Shown here piece by piece: positions 52,102 through 60,287 of a stretch of DNA of 64,000 nt (positions are counted from its first letter, which is position 1; each line of letters opens with the position of its first letter). The notes below the pieces were generated by a model. It saw only the letters and a list, made by a program, of their open reading frames with translations, ran no database searches and was not told where the DNA came from. The position numbers were made by a program, and so were the translations under genes. The stretch spans positions 62,001 through 126,000 of the forward strand of contig JAKSNH010000007.1 of the NCBI GenBank assembly GCA_024399955.1, in the 5' to 3' direction. Source of the DNA: Paludibacteraceae bacterium (GTDB taxonomy: Bacteria; Bacteroidota; Bacteroidia; Bacteroidales; Paludibacteraceae).

Positions 52102-52959
52102 GTGAAACATAGGTTTTTAAATATGTATCTTACCACCACCATCAGCATCTCGTTGGTGCTGTTCATGGTTGGTTTGGAGGCGGTGCTACTGCTGTCTGCT
52201 CATCAGGTGTTGAAGCAGGTTAAGCAGAGTGTAACCGTCACGGTTGTGCTGACCGAAAAAGTTTCCGATGCGGAGGTTACTCGGTTGCAGGACCTATTGG
52301 AGAATGCCCCTTATTGCCATGATGTAACGTTTGTTTCATCCGAAGAGGCATTGCAGGAGCATATAGCGCGTTTAGGGGAAGATCCGCAGAAGTTCTTGGG
52401 CTATAATCCGCTGACAGCTTCTTTTGAGATGCACTTGAATGCATCCTATGCCCAAAAAGATAGTATAGCGGCTATTGCTGAACAATTAGAGCAATTGCCT
52501 TATATTGATAAGATTGAGCATCCGCAGGAAGTGATAAGAATGTTAGACTTGCATGTGGGTCAGTTCTCGCTGGTGCTATTAGCTATTGCGTTAGTGTTAC
52601 TCTTTATATCGGTGGCATTAATCGTTAACACGGTGCGTTTGCACGTGTATAGCAAGCGTTTCTTGATTAATACGATGCGACTGGTGGGGGCTACCTCATG
52701 GGTGATTCGTGCACCGTTTGTGCGCCGTAATGTATTGATGGGCTTTGAGGCAGGACTGATTGCGATTGCCGTATTAGCCGGAGCTGTCTTCTATGTTCAC
52801 GAGCGACTAGGAGTATGGTTATTCGAACTCAACATGGTGAATGTGGGCTTTGTGGTACTATTAGTGTTACTGGGCGGACAAGTCATCACTTTTATTGCGT
52901 CGCTGATAGCTACGGGCAAGTATATACGTATGAAAACAGATAAGATGTATGAAATATAA
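52102..52959 (+). CDS. ftsX: Cell-division ABC-transporter permease FtsX
   Basis: The 285-residue protein uses a GTG start at 52102 (MKHRFLNMYLTTTISISLVL). It has four membrane helices and a periplasmic domain with VTFVSSEEALQEHIARLGED and NPLTASFEMHLNASY. C-terminally it reads LINTMRLVGATSWVIRAPFV, the coupling region to FtsE. FtsEX controls cell-wall hydrolysis at the septum. The following gene overlaps its end by 11 nt. Confidence 0.93.
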   Translation: MKHRFLNMYLTTTISISLVLFMVGLEAVLLLSAHQVLKQVKQSVTVTVVLTEKVSDAEVTRLQDLLENAPYCHDVTFVSSEEALQEHIARLGEDPQKFLGYNPLTASFEMHLNASYAQKDSIAAIAEQLEQLPYIDKIEHPQEVIRMLDLHVGQFSLVLLAIALVLLFISVALIVNTVRLHVYSKRFLINTMRLVGATSWVIRAPFVRRNVLMGFEAGLIAIAVLAGAVFYVHERLGVWLFELNMVNVGFVVLLVLLGGQVITFIASLIATGKYIRMKTDKMYEI

Positions 52960-53158
52960 TTTAGATAAAATTAACTTAATTTTAATTGTTGTCTCCATTG
53001 TAGTCATTGTTGTCGGACTATGTTTGATGGGAGGAGAACCCAGTGGTGAACAGTATAACCCGGATATCTTTTCGGTTCGTCGCATCACGGTAGGTCCAAT
53101 GATTTCATTGGCTGGGTTTGTGTTAATGATTTTTGCTATCTTATTTAAGAAGAAATGA
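52949..53158 (+). CDS. DUF3098 membrane protein
   Basis: The 69-residue protein has two membrane helices (LILIVVSIVVIVVGLCLMGG and VGPMISLAGFVLMIFAILF) around EPSGEQYNPDIFSVRRITV, the DUF3098 signature. It is a common gene between ftsX and uppP in Bacteroidota. Function unknown. It overlaps both neighbours by a few bases. Confidence 0.93.
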   Translation: MKYNLDKINLILIVVSIVVIVVGLCLMGGEPSGEQYNPDIFSVRRITVGPMISLAGFVLMIFAILFKKK

Positions 53159-53958
53159 GTTGGTTTCAAGCACTTATATTGGGCATTATTCAGGGATTAA
53201 CGGAGTTCCTTCCTGTCTCTTCATCAGGTCACCTCACCATCGGTCAAACACTATTAGGTGTTGAGTTTTCGGATGGAGACATGTTGCTTTTTGATGTGCT
53301 GGTGCACGCTGCTACCGTGTGCTCAACACTGCTGGTGTTGTGGAAAGAAGTGGCATGGGTTCTGAAAGGCACATTTACAACACCCACATGGAATGCCGAG
53401 AAACAATATGCCGGTAAGATTATCCTGTCGATGGTGCCTGTTTTTATTATAGGTATGTTCTTTAAGGACGAAGTGGAGGCTATTTTTGGTCATGGCATCG
53501 TCGTAGTAGGTGTATGCTTACTGCTCACAGCCTGCTTACTCACTTTTGCGCAATACGCTAAGCCTCGTACCAAAGAACAGATTGGCTGGTGGGATAGTTT
53601 GATTATCGGTATCGGTCAGGCTTGCGCGGTGTTGCCCGGACTTAGCCGCAGTGGTACAACGATTGCTACCGGAATCTTGTTGGGCAATAAGAAAGAACAA
53701 GTGGCGCAGTTCTCCTTTCTTATGGTGTTAGTGCCTATCTTAGGAGAGACGTTCCTGAATATATTGGACATCCTGAAAGGCGAAGTAGTGACGGACCTTA
53801 CATGGACCGTGATGCTGGTGGGTTTCGTGAGTGCTTTTGTGGTTGGTGCAGCGGCTTGTAAATGGATGATTGCCATTGTGAAAAGACAAAAACTAATCTA
53901 TTTCGCAATATATTGCTTACTGATGGGCGGATTTGCATTGTGTTATGGACTTTGTTGA
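53155..53958 (+). CDS. uppP: Undecaprenyl-diphosphate phosphatase
   Basis: The 267-residue membrane protein has the BacA motifs GIIQGLTEFLPVSSSGHL (residues about 10-27, E17 and S22-S24 near the catalytic site) and LPGLSRSGTTIATGI (about 161-175). It recycles undecaprenyl pyrophosphate for peptidoglycan and for the polysaccharides made upstream. It overlaps truB by 14 nt. Confidence 0.96.
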   Translation: MSWFQALILGIIQGLTEFLPVSSSGHLTIGQTLLGVEFSDGDMLLFDVLVHAATVCSTLLVLWKEVAWVLKGTFTTPTWNAEKQYAGKIILSMVPVFIIGMFFKDEVEAIFGHGIVVVGVCLLLTACLLTFAQYAKPRTKEQIGWWDSLIIGIGQACAVLPGLSRSGTTIATGILLGNKKEQVAQFSFLMVLVPILGETFLNILDILKGEVVTDLTWTVMLVGFVSAFVVGAAACKWMIAIVKRQKLIYFAIYCLLMGGFALCYGLC

Positions 53959-54634
53959 GGGGGAAATAATCGGCTTTGATAAACCATATCGTTGGACATC
54001 CTTTGATGTGGTGGGTAAGTCGCGATGGCTGCTGTGCCATAAGTTAGGCACTAAAAAACTAAAGGTTGGTCATACCGGCACCTTGGATCCGCTAGCTACC
54101 GGTGTAGTGGTGGTTTGTACCGGCAAGAAGACCAAACTCATTGATGCGCTCCAGCAGCATATCAAGGAATATGTGGCAACCCTGCAATTAGGTGCTACAA
54201 CACCCAGTTATGACTTGGAAAAACCGATTGACCAAACCTATCCGACCGAACACATAACGCGTGAGTTGATTGACCGGGTTATTCCTACTTTCTTGGGCGA
54301 ACAGTGGCAGGTGCCACCCATCTTTTCGGCGGTCAAAGTGGATGGCAAACGGGCGTACGAACTGGCACGAAAAGGGCAGGAAGTGGAACTCAAACCTAAG
54401 TTGCTCAAAATAGACGAGATAGAAGTGCTATCTTTTGACCAAGCCCTAATGCAGTTGCAGATACGTGTGGTCTGTTCCAAAGGAACATATATCCGCGCTC
54501 TGGCCCGCGATATAGGTGAACGGCTACATAGTGGTGCGCACTTGATTGCCTTGCGACGCACACGAGTAGGAGATATACGTGTAGAGGATTGCATCAGTTT
54601 TGAGCAGTTTGAACAAATAATTAATCAGTTATAA
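53945..54634 (+). CDS. truB: tRNA pseudouridine(55) synthase TruB
   Basis: The start at 53945 (MDFVEGEIIGFDKPYRWTSF, 229 residues) fits Bacteroidota TruB better than the ATG 12 bp upstream. GHTGTLDPLATGVVVV holds the catalytic Asp, with IPTFLGEQWQVPPIFSAVKV and SKGTYIRALARDIG following. It isomerises U55 of tRNA. It lacks the C-terminal PUA extension found in many proteobacterial TruB proteins, which is normal for this size. Confidence 0.95.
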   Translation: MDFVEGEIIGFDKPYRWTSFDVVGKSRWLLCHKLGTKKLKVGHTGTLDPLATGVVVVCTGKKTKLIDALQQHIKEYVATLQLGATTPSYDLEKPIDQTYPTEHITRELIDRVIPTFLGEQWQVPPIFSAVKVDGKRAYELARKGQEVELKPKLLKIDEIEVLSFDQALMQLQIRVVCSKGTYIRALARDIGERLHSGAHLIALRRTRVGDIRVEDCISFEQFEQIINQL

Positions 54635-54649
54635 TCAAAAACTATTTAT

Positions 54650-55777
54650 ATGAATCATTTTGACCAATACAACATGAAGCTCAGTCAGTTCAAGTTCCGT
54701 CTGCCGGAAGAACTGATTGCTCAGTACCCCAGTCCTTATCGTGAAGATGCACGTTTGATGGTGTTGCATAGAAAAAGTGGCGAGATCGAGCATAAGCAAG
54801 TGCGTGATTTGGTTGCTTACTTTGGCGAAGGTGATGTGTTTGTTTTTAATGATACCAAGGTGTTCCCGGCTCGTTTGTATGCCAAGAAAGAGAAAACAAT
54901 GGCTAACATCGAGATCTTCCTGCTGCGCGAGTTGAATCATAACTTGCGTTACTGGGATGTATTAGTGGACCCTGCTCGTAAGATTCGTATTGGTAATAAA
55001 CTGTTCTTGGACGAAGATACGACTATCGTTGGTGAGGTGATTGATAACACCACTTCTCGCGGACGTACCATCCGTTTCCTTACGGACTACGATAACTCTG
55101 AGTTCAAGCAGTATCTGTATAGTTTAGGTAATATGCCGTTGCCTAAGTACATCCGTCGTCCGATGGATGAAGATACGTTTGCGGAGTTTGAGAAGCAGTT
55201 CCCGGAAACTACGGTAGATGAGTTGGATGAGGAACGTTACCAGACCGTCTTTGCTGATAAGATTGGTGCCGTAGCTGCTCCGGCCGCCAGCTTGCATTTC
55301 TCCAAACAACTGCTCAAACGCCTTGAGATAGTGGGTGCTAATATTGAGTTCGTCACTTCACACATGTCATTAGGCAATTTCCGCGCCATTGATGTGGAGG
55401 ACCTTACCAAGCATAAGATGGAATCCGAGCAGTTTATGATTCCCCAGAAGACGGTAGATGCTATCAGCAAGGCGCATGCCCATCAAACGCGCGTCTGCGC
55501 CGTCGGCACCGAGGTCATGCGAGCCATGGAGCACGTAGCCGGTATAGATGGTCAGATTAAACAGTATGATGGTTGGACCAATAAGTTCATCTTCCCACCG
55601 TATGACTTCACGGTAGCCAATGCTTTCTTTGTTAATTTCTACTTCCCACAATCGCCGCAACACCTGATGGTGGCTGCTTTTGGGGGATTTGAGAACACAA
55701 TGCGGGCTTATAATGAAGCCGTTGCGCAAGGCTATCACTTCGGTGATTATGGTGATGCAATGCTCATTGTGGACTAA
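54650..55777 (+). CDS. queA: S-adenosylmethionine:tRNA ribosyltransferase-isomerase QueA
   Basis: The 375-residue protein has [55 protein letters not shown] PLPKYIRRP, the A-P-A-A-S-L-H-F motif and [16 protein letters not shown], as in QueA. It adds the epoxyqueuosine precursor to tRNA. An internal ATG at 54674 ([14 protein letters not shown]) matches other family starts and may be the true one, giving 367 residues. It follows truB by 15 bp and abuts ung. Confidence 0.95.
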   Translation: MNHFDQYNMKLSQFKFRLPEELIAQYPSPYREDARLMVLHRKSGEIEHKQVRDLVAYFGEGDVFVFNDTKVFPARLYAKKEKTMANIEIFLLRELNHNLRYWDVLVDPARKIRIGNKLFLDEDTTIVGEVIDNTTSRGRTIRFLTDYDNSEFKQYLYSLGNMPLPKYIRRPMDEDTFAEFEKQFPETTVDELDEERYQTVFADKIGAVAAPAASLHFSKQLLKRLEIVGANIEFVTSHMSLGNFRAIDVEDLTKHKMESEQFMIPQKTVDAISKAHAHQTRVCAVGTEVMRAMEHVAGIDGQIKQYDGWTNKFIFPPYDFTVANAFFVNFYFPQSPQHLMVAAFGGFENTMRAYNEAVAQGYHFGDYGDAMLIVD

Positions 55778-56442
55778 TGAATGTGCAAATAGAGGACAGT
55801 TGGAAACAAGTACTGCAACCTGAGTTTGATAAGCCGTACTTTGAAATACTCACTTCTTTTGTGCGACGTGAGTATGCTACCAAGCAATGCTTTCCTCCGG
55901 GCAACCTCATCTTCAATGCTTTTAACTCGTGCCCTTTTGACAGGGTGCGGGTTGTTATTATAGGTCAGGACCCTTACCACGATGTGGGGCAGGCGCACGG
56001 ACTATGTTTCTCGGTGAATGAAGGTATTGCTATCCCTCCTTCGCTGGAGAATATCTACAAGGAACTGCACCGCGACTTGGGGCTGCCTATCCCTGCCTCC
56101 GGTAATCTGCAACATTGGGCTGAACAAGGGGTGTTGCTACTCAATGCCACCCTCACCGTAGAGGCCCATCACCCCGGCAGTCATCAGAATAAAGGGTGGG
56201 AAGAACTGACAGACGCCGCTATTCAGGCTCTTAATACTCGGCGGGAACATATCGTTTATATGCTGTGGGGCAGTTATGCCCAGCGTAAAGGGCAGTTCAT
56301 TGACCGCCGTAAGAACCTCGTGCTAACTGCTCCTCATCCCAGCCCTCTTAGTGCCTATCGCGGGTTTATAGGATGCGGACATTTCTCGGCAGCCAATGAT
56401 TACCTCATCAAGCACGGACAAAGCCCGATTACTTGGTTATAA
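55777..56442 (+). CDS. ung: Uracil-DNA glycosylase
   Basis: The 221-residue family-1 enzyme shows [20 protein letters not shown] (catalytic Asp), [20 protein letters not shown] and [18 protein letters not shown] (catalytic His). It removes uracil from DNA. Its start overlaps the last base of queA, and its end precedes the polA start by 10 bp, grouping it with DNA repair synthesis. Confidence 0.97.
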   Translation: MNVQIEDSWKQVLQPEFDKPYFEILTSFVRREYATKQCFPPGNLIFNAFNSCPFDRVRVVIIGQDPYHDVGQAHGLCFSVNEGIAIPPSLENIYKELHRDLGLPIPASGNLQHWAEQGVLLLNATLTVEAHHPGSHQNKGWEELTDAAIQALNTRREHIVYMLWGSYAQRKGQFIDRRKNLVLTAPHPSPLSAYRGFIGCGHFSAANDYLIKHGQSPITWL

Positions 56443-56452
56443 CTTCAATGAT

Positions 56453-58759
56453 ATGAAACGACTCCTACTCATAGACGCCTATGCGATGATTTACCGCGCG
56501 TACTACGCGTTTATCCGCGTGCCACGCATGAATTCCAAAGGTGAGAACACCAGTGCCATCTATGGCTTTGTAACCACCTTAGAGGACCTGCTGCGTAAAC
56601 TCAAACCAACGCATGTGGGAGTGGCTTTTGACCCTCATGGACCTACTTTCCGACATGAGGCTTTTGAGGCGTATAAGGCGCAGCGCGAAGAAACTCCCGA
56701 AGACATACGGCGGGCGGTGCCAATCATCAAAGATATACTGAATGCCATGAATATACCTGCGCTGGAAGTGAAAGGATTTGAGGCAGATGATGTGGTAGGT
56801 ACATTAGCCGGTAAGGCGGAGCAGGCCGGCTTTGAGGTCTTCATGGCTACGCCCGATAAGGACTATGGACAGTTAGTGACGGAGCATGTGCTGCAATACC
56901 GGCCACGACATACCGGTGGATTTGAACAATTAGGACCTAAAGAGGTATGCGATAAATATGGCATTGAGCATACCAAACAAGTTATCGACTTATTAGGACT
57001 GATGGGCGATGCCAGTGATAATATACCCGGCTGCAAAGGGGTAGGAGAGAAAACAGCTGTCAGCCTCATTCAGCAGTTTGGCAGCATAGAAGAATTACTG
57101 ACACGCACCAATGAACTCAAGGGGGCATTGAAGGATAAAGTGGAGAGTCAGGCGGAAGCTATTCGCTTCTCTAAGTTCCTGGCTACTATACGCACCGATG
57201 TACCGATTGACTTGGACGAAACGGCACTCGTCATTCACGATAAGGACTGGGCTCGCTTGGCTCCTATCTATCAGCAGTTAGAGTTTAATTCGCTCATCAA
57301 AGGTGCAGCCATTGCTGCTCCCATTTCCGGCAGCACCGGCAAGACAACTACCAAACCGGCGGAGGCTACTTTGGACCTCTTTGCCGACATGGAGTCTCCT
57401 GCAACCAACACCATAGCGGCCCCCGCTTATGATACCATAGAGAACCGATTATGTGCGTACTTGCTTAATCCCGAAGTGTCATTTAATCCGCATGTCGAAC
57501 CGGATTGGAAGGCTCTCCAAGCCGATGCTGCTTTGTGGAATTTATATAACGAAGTCGAACTGCCGCTGGTGCAAGTGCTGCGTGATATGGAGCAAGCCGG
57601 CGTGCGATTTGATGTCAATATATTGCGTGAGGCAGAGGTGGAATTAGGGAATGAACTCAATGCCTTGGAGCAAGAGATCTATGCATTGGCGGAAGAACCG
57701 TTTAATATCAATTCTCCTTCGCAGGTGGGTGAGGTGCTGTTTGATAAGATGCATTTGGATGATAAAGCGAAACGTGGCAAGACTGGCAAGTACTCCACGT
57801 CTGAGGAAGTGCTACAAGCCCTCAAAGAGAAACATCCTATCGTAGGTAAGATACTGGATTATCGTGAACTAAAAAAACTCATTTCGACTTATATATCCAC
57901 TTTGCCGTCTTATATCAATCCTCAAACCGGCAAGATTCATACTACGTATAACCAAACAGTGACGGCTACCGGACGTCTATCTTCGTCCAATCCTAACCTT
58001 CAGAACCTGCCTATCCGTTCCGAACGGGGGCAGTTGATACGCCGAGCCGTTATCGCGGACGAAGGCTGTATGATTGTGAGTGCCGATTACTCGCAGATTG
58101 AGTTGCGACTGATGGCACACATGTCACAAGACCAACATCTATTAGAGGCTTTTCGCAAAGGACAGGATATCCACGCTGCTACGGCGGCTAAGATTTTTCA
58201 TAAACCCATTGACGAAGTGACTAAAGAGGAACGCCGTCGCGCCAAAACAGCTAATTTTGGTATCATCTATGGCATATCGGCCTTTGGTTTAGCGCAACAA
58301 TTAGATTGTTCGCGTAGCGAAGCTAAAGCGCTCATTGATGGGTACTTTGAGGCATTCCCTAAGGTGATTGATTTTATTGAGCAACAAAAGACTTTTGCTC
58401 GCGAGAAAGGCTATGTAGAAACCCTCTTTGGTCGCAAACGTTACTTGCCCGATATCCTTAGCCATAACTCGGTGGTGCGCAGTTTTGCGGAACGCAATGC
58501 GGTGAATGCACCCATTCAGGGCACCGCAGCAGATATCATCAAAATGGCGATGGTCAATATCGCTAAACGACTTAGCAGTGAAGGACTGAAAGCACAAATG
58601 ATTATGCAGGTGCATGACGAACTGAATTTCAATGTCCCTCAATCCGAAGTGGATACTGTTCGCGCCATTGTGGTGGATGAGATGCAGAACGTTGTCCATC
58701 TGTCCGTCCCCCTCATCGCCGAATGTGGCACCGGTCCCAACTGGCTCGAAGCCCATTAA
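56453..58759 (+). CDS. polA: DNA polymerase I lacking most of the 3'-5' exonuclease domain
   Basis: The ATG at 56453 (MKRLLLIDAYAMIYRAYYAF) gives 768 residues; the in-frame ATG at 56396 lies inside ung. The 5'-nuclease and helix-hairpin-helix (1 to about 283) are complete (EADDVVG, TPDKDYGQL, GDASDNIPG). Only about 80 residues, a Thr/Ala-rich linker plus a remnant (YDTIENRLCAYLLNPE), separate it from the polymerase start (NEVELPLVQVL, about 366). The D-x-E proofreading motif is gone. Polymerase motifs A (SADYSQIELR, D545), B (RRRAKTANFGIIYG) and C (QVHDEL, about 720) are intact. Pol I of related genera is about 920 residues. Confidence 0.95.
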   Translation: MKRLLLIDAYAMIYRAYYAFIRVPRMNSKGENTSAIYGFVTTLEDLLRKLKPTHVGVAFDPHGPTFRHEAFEAYKAQREETPEDIRRAVPIIKDILNAMNIPALEVKGFEADDVVGTLAGKAEQAGFEVFMATPDKDYGQLVTEHVLQYRPRHTGGFEQLGPKEVCDKYGIEHTKQVIDLLGLMGDASDNIPGCKGVGEKTAVSLIQQFGSIEELLTRTNELKGALKDKVESQAEAIRFSKFLATIRTDVPIDLDETALVIHDKDWARLAPIYQQLEFNSLIKGAAIAAPISGSTGKTTTKPAEATLDLFADMESPATNTIAAPAYDTIENRLCAYLLNPEVSFNPHVEPDWKALQADAALWNLYNEVELPLVQVLRDMEQAGVRFDVNILREAEVELGNELNALEQEIYALAEEPFNINSPSQVGEVLFDKMHLDDKAKRGKTGKYSTSEEVLQALKEKHPIVGKILDYRELKKLISTYISTLPSYINPQTGKIHTTYNQTVTATGRLSSSNPNLQNLPIRSERGQLIRRAVIADEGCMIVSADYSQIELRLMAHMSQDQHLLEAFRKGQDIHAATAAKIFHKPIDEVTKEERRRAKTANFGIIYGISAFGLAQQLDCSRSEAKALIDGYFEAFPKVIDFIEQQKTFAREKGYVETLFGRKRYLPDILSHNSVVRSFAERNAVNAPIQGTAADIIKMAMVNIAKRLSSEGLKAQMIMQVHDELNFNVPQSEVDTVRAIVVDEMQNVVHLSVPLIAECGTGPNWLEAH

Positions 58760-58785
58760 ACTCTCCGGCTGCTTGCAGCCCTCGA

Positions 58786-58881
58786 AAAAGCTCGTCAGAG
58801 GTTTTTCGAAGAGAAGGAGCACAACTCGCCCGTTGATTAAGCTTCGCGGCAATCAACCCTTGCGAGGTTGTTGCTCCGACG
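58786..58881 (-). repeat. Dispersed structured repeat, copy B
   Basis: Read on the minus strand this matches 7143-7240 over its full length, with one indel and scattered substitutions. The inner stem here is perfect (GTTGATT with AATCAAC). The outer stem GGAGCAACAAC/GTTGTGCTCC is shared with copy A. Confidence 0.85.
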
Positions 58882-58915
58882 AGGTTACTTGGTTAATTGG
58901 CTACTTGTTCATTCT

Positions 58916-58935
58916 CGGCGATGTCCCTATCGCCG
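58916..58935. terminator. GC hairpin, possible polA terminator
   Basis: CGGCGAT pairs with ATCGCCG across a 6-nt loop, followed by TTTTC on the plus strand. It is the best candidate for ending the ftsX-polA transcript, although the T-run is short. Confidence 0.5.
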
Positions 58936-58954
58936 TTTTCGTCCCGTCCATTTC

Positions 58955-58971
58955 CGGCGATACCATCGCCG
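58955..58971. repeat. Second CGGCGAT/ATCGCCG hairpin
   Basis: The same 7-bp stem as at 58916 recurs with a 3-nt loop, 19 bp further on. Two copies of one stem suggest duplication within the element. Confidence 0.65.
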
Positions 58972-59028
58972 TCTCATCGGCTGCTTGCAGCCTGCCCCTA
59001 TTATTATTTCCGAAAAAATACGATTTTT

Positions 59029-59060
59029 CTTGCATATCTCAAAAATATTTTGTAATTTTG
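59029..59060 (+). promoter_or_regulatory. Promoter of the WYL gene
   Basis: CTTG (59029-59032), 20 bp, then TAATTTTG (59053-59060). The sequence is very similar to the promoter at 62878-62909. Confidence 0.72.
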
Positions 59061-59109
59061 CCTCGCAAAATGTTTGCACCCCATAAACAGAAAATGAAAG
59101 AATAAGAAT

Positions 59110-60060
59110 ATGGCAAGTACGATGTTTAATAAATACATTTGGCTCGTGAATACGATTTATGAGGCAGGGCGTATATCCAAGGAGGATATAGACCGCCGTT
59201 GGGCATCGTGCTACCTCAATGACAACCGCGAGACGCATATACAAACGCGAGCCTTCCACCGCTACAAGGAGGCTATTTTGATGCAGTTTGGATTGGATAT
59301 CCAATGCGATCGCACAACGGGCAAGTACTATATCGCCAACGAAGGCGATTTGAAGGCAGGCACCTTGCATACGTGGTTATGTAATACGTTTGCCGTTAGT
59401 AATCTTATTCAGGAGAGCCAGGACTTGCACGAACGTATCATTTACGAGCACATCCCCAGTGGCACGGAGTATTTGACTACGATTATTCAGGCTATGCGTG
59501 ACCAAGTAGAGTTGGCGTTGGTTTATCAGAGCTATAAGCGCACCGAGCCGGAAACCTTAGACATGCAACCTTATTGTGTTAAGGTCTTTAAGCAGCGTTG
59601 GTATGTAGTGGGCAAAGTGCATTATACGGACGGTTCCCATACCGCAGCGGACGAGCGCACGCCGCGCGTCTATGCGTTAGATAGAATAAAGAGCGCACAG
59701 ATTATGCCGGATAGGAGTTGGAAGATGCCTAAGGACTTCCATGCAGACGAATACTTTGCCGGCTATTATGGTGTAATGCGTAATGAGGATATCAAACCCA
59801 CTTTGGTGCGTATAAGAGCCATTCCTCGTACAGCAGATTATTTACGCTCCCTCCCATTGCATGAGACGCAGAAAGAGGTGGAGCGGACGAATGAATATAG
59901 TGTGTTTGAGTACGTTATTGCTCCCACATACGATTTTGTTCAGGAGCTAAAGTCGCAAGGGGAGAGTATAGAGGTGCTGTCACCTGCAGAATTGCGTCAG
60001 GATATGCTACAATCTCTTGAGAACAGCCTAAAACAGTATAAAAAACAAGAAAAATCGTAA
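59110..60060 (+). CDS. WYL-domain regulator
   Basis: The 316-residue protein has an N-terminal HTH-like helical part (MFNKYIWLVNTIYEAGRISK, with RAFHRYKEAILMQFGLDI) and a WYL domain (VELALVYQSYKRTEPE, then DMQPYCVKVFKQRWYVVGKV and RVYALDRIKSAQI). A WCX-like C-terminal part follows (TLVRIRAIPRTADYLRSLPL). WYL proteins sense nucleic-acid ligands and regulate defence or DNA-damage genes. It stands next to a restriction-modification pair, which it might regulate, though a promoter separates them. Confidence 0.9.
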   Translation: MASTMFNKYIWLVNTIYEAGRISKEDIDRRWASCYLNDNRETHIQTRAFHRYKEAILMQFGLDIQCDRTTGKYYIANEGDLKAGTLHTWLCNTFAVSNLIQESQDLHERIIYEHIPSGTEYLTTIIQAMRDQVELALVYQSYKRTEPETLDMQPYCVKVFKQRWYVVGKVHYTDGSHTAADERTPRVYALDRIKSAQIMPDRSWKMPKDFHADEYFAGYYGVMRNEDIKPTLVRIRAIPRTADYLRSLPLHETQKEVERTNEYSVFEYVIAPTYDFVQELKSQGESIEVLSPAELRQDMLQSLENSLKQYKKQEKS

Positions 60061-60100
60061 AAAAATATCCCAGTGTCACTAAATTGTCACGTTGATGCAG

Positions 60101-60108
60101 TACTTTTG
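60101..60108 (+). promoter_or_regulatory. Possible -7 element upstream of the methylase frame
   Basis: TACTTTTG at 60101-60108 matches the -7 box, but no TTTG lies 20 bp upstream. It could serve the short frame at 60147, and it is weaker than the promoter at 60226-60257. Confidence 0.35.
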
Positions 60109-60146
60109 CCGTAGATTTTCAATTACTACACTAAAACTACTACATT

Positions 60147-60287
60147 ATGGCACTACAACAGACATTGGAAATTCAGTTTGAAGAACCGGATTTTATGGTA
60201 AATGACATACAAAATTTGCATAAAATTTGTGTATTTGCAAAAAAAGATATATCTTTGTGGTCAAAAAATAAGGAGAAACAAAAAATA
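60147..60287 (+). other. In-frame 5' extension of the methylase, probably not part of it
   Basis: The 47 codons from the ATG at 60147 (MALQQTLEIQFEEPDF at the start) are in frame with the methylase. They change character after about 16 residues and contain a canonical promoter at 60226-60257. I read this as a remnant of another gene's 5' end, or as a leader joined by the incoming restriction-modification cassette. Translation from 60147 would give a 529-residue methylase and cannot be excluded. Confidence 0.45.
60226..60257 (+). promoter_or_regulatory. Promoter of the restriction-modification operon
   Basis: TTTG (60226-60229), 20 bp, then TATCTTTG (60250-60257). The predicted transcript start is just before GGAG and the ATG at 60288. 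It decides the start of the methylase. Confidence 0.72.

Larger units (their letters stand above)
58766..58992. repeat. 15-bp palindromic word flanking the element (58766-58780 and 58978-58992)
   Basis: CGGCTGCTTGCAGCC occurs identically at both ends of this 227-bp stretch. Its core GGCTGC-TT-GCAGCC is self-complementary, so the ends read as both direct and inverted repeats, as in a miniature element. Confidence 0.7.
58760..59109. other. Gene-free interval with stacked palindromes after polA
   Basis: No credible gene is seen. The interval holds a 15-bp palindromic word repeated at 58766 and 58978, the dispersed repeat copy B (58786-58881), two CGGCGAT/ATCGCCG hairpins (58916 and 58955) and the promoter of the WYL gene at 59029-59060. 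Confidence 0.65.

Noticed and set aside
58301..58852. 183-codon minus-strand ORF over the polA end
   Set aside because: It is antisense to the polymerase domain and continues into the dispersed repeat. No independent support.
58632..59105. 157-codon plus-strand ORF after polA
   Set aside because: It overlaps motif C of polA in another frame and translates the palindromic repeat region.
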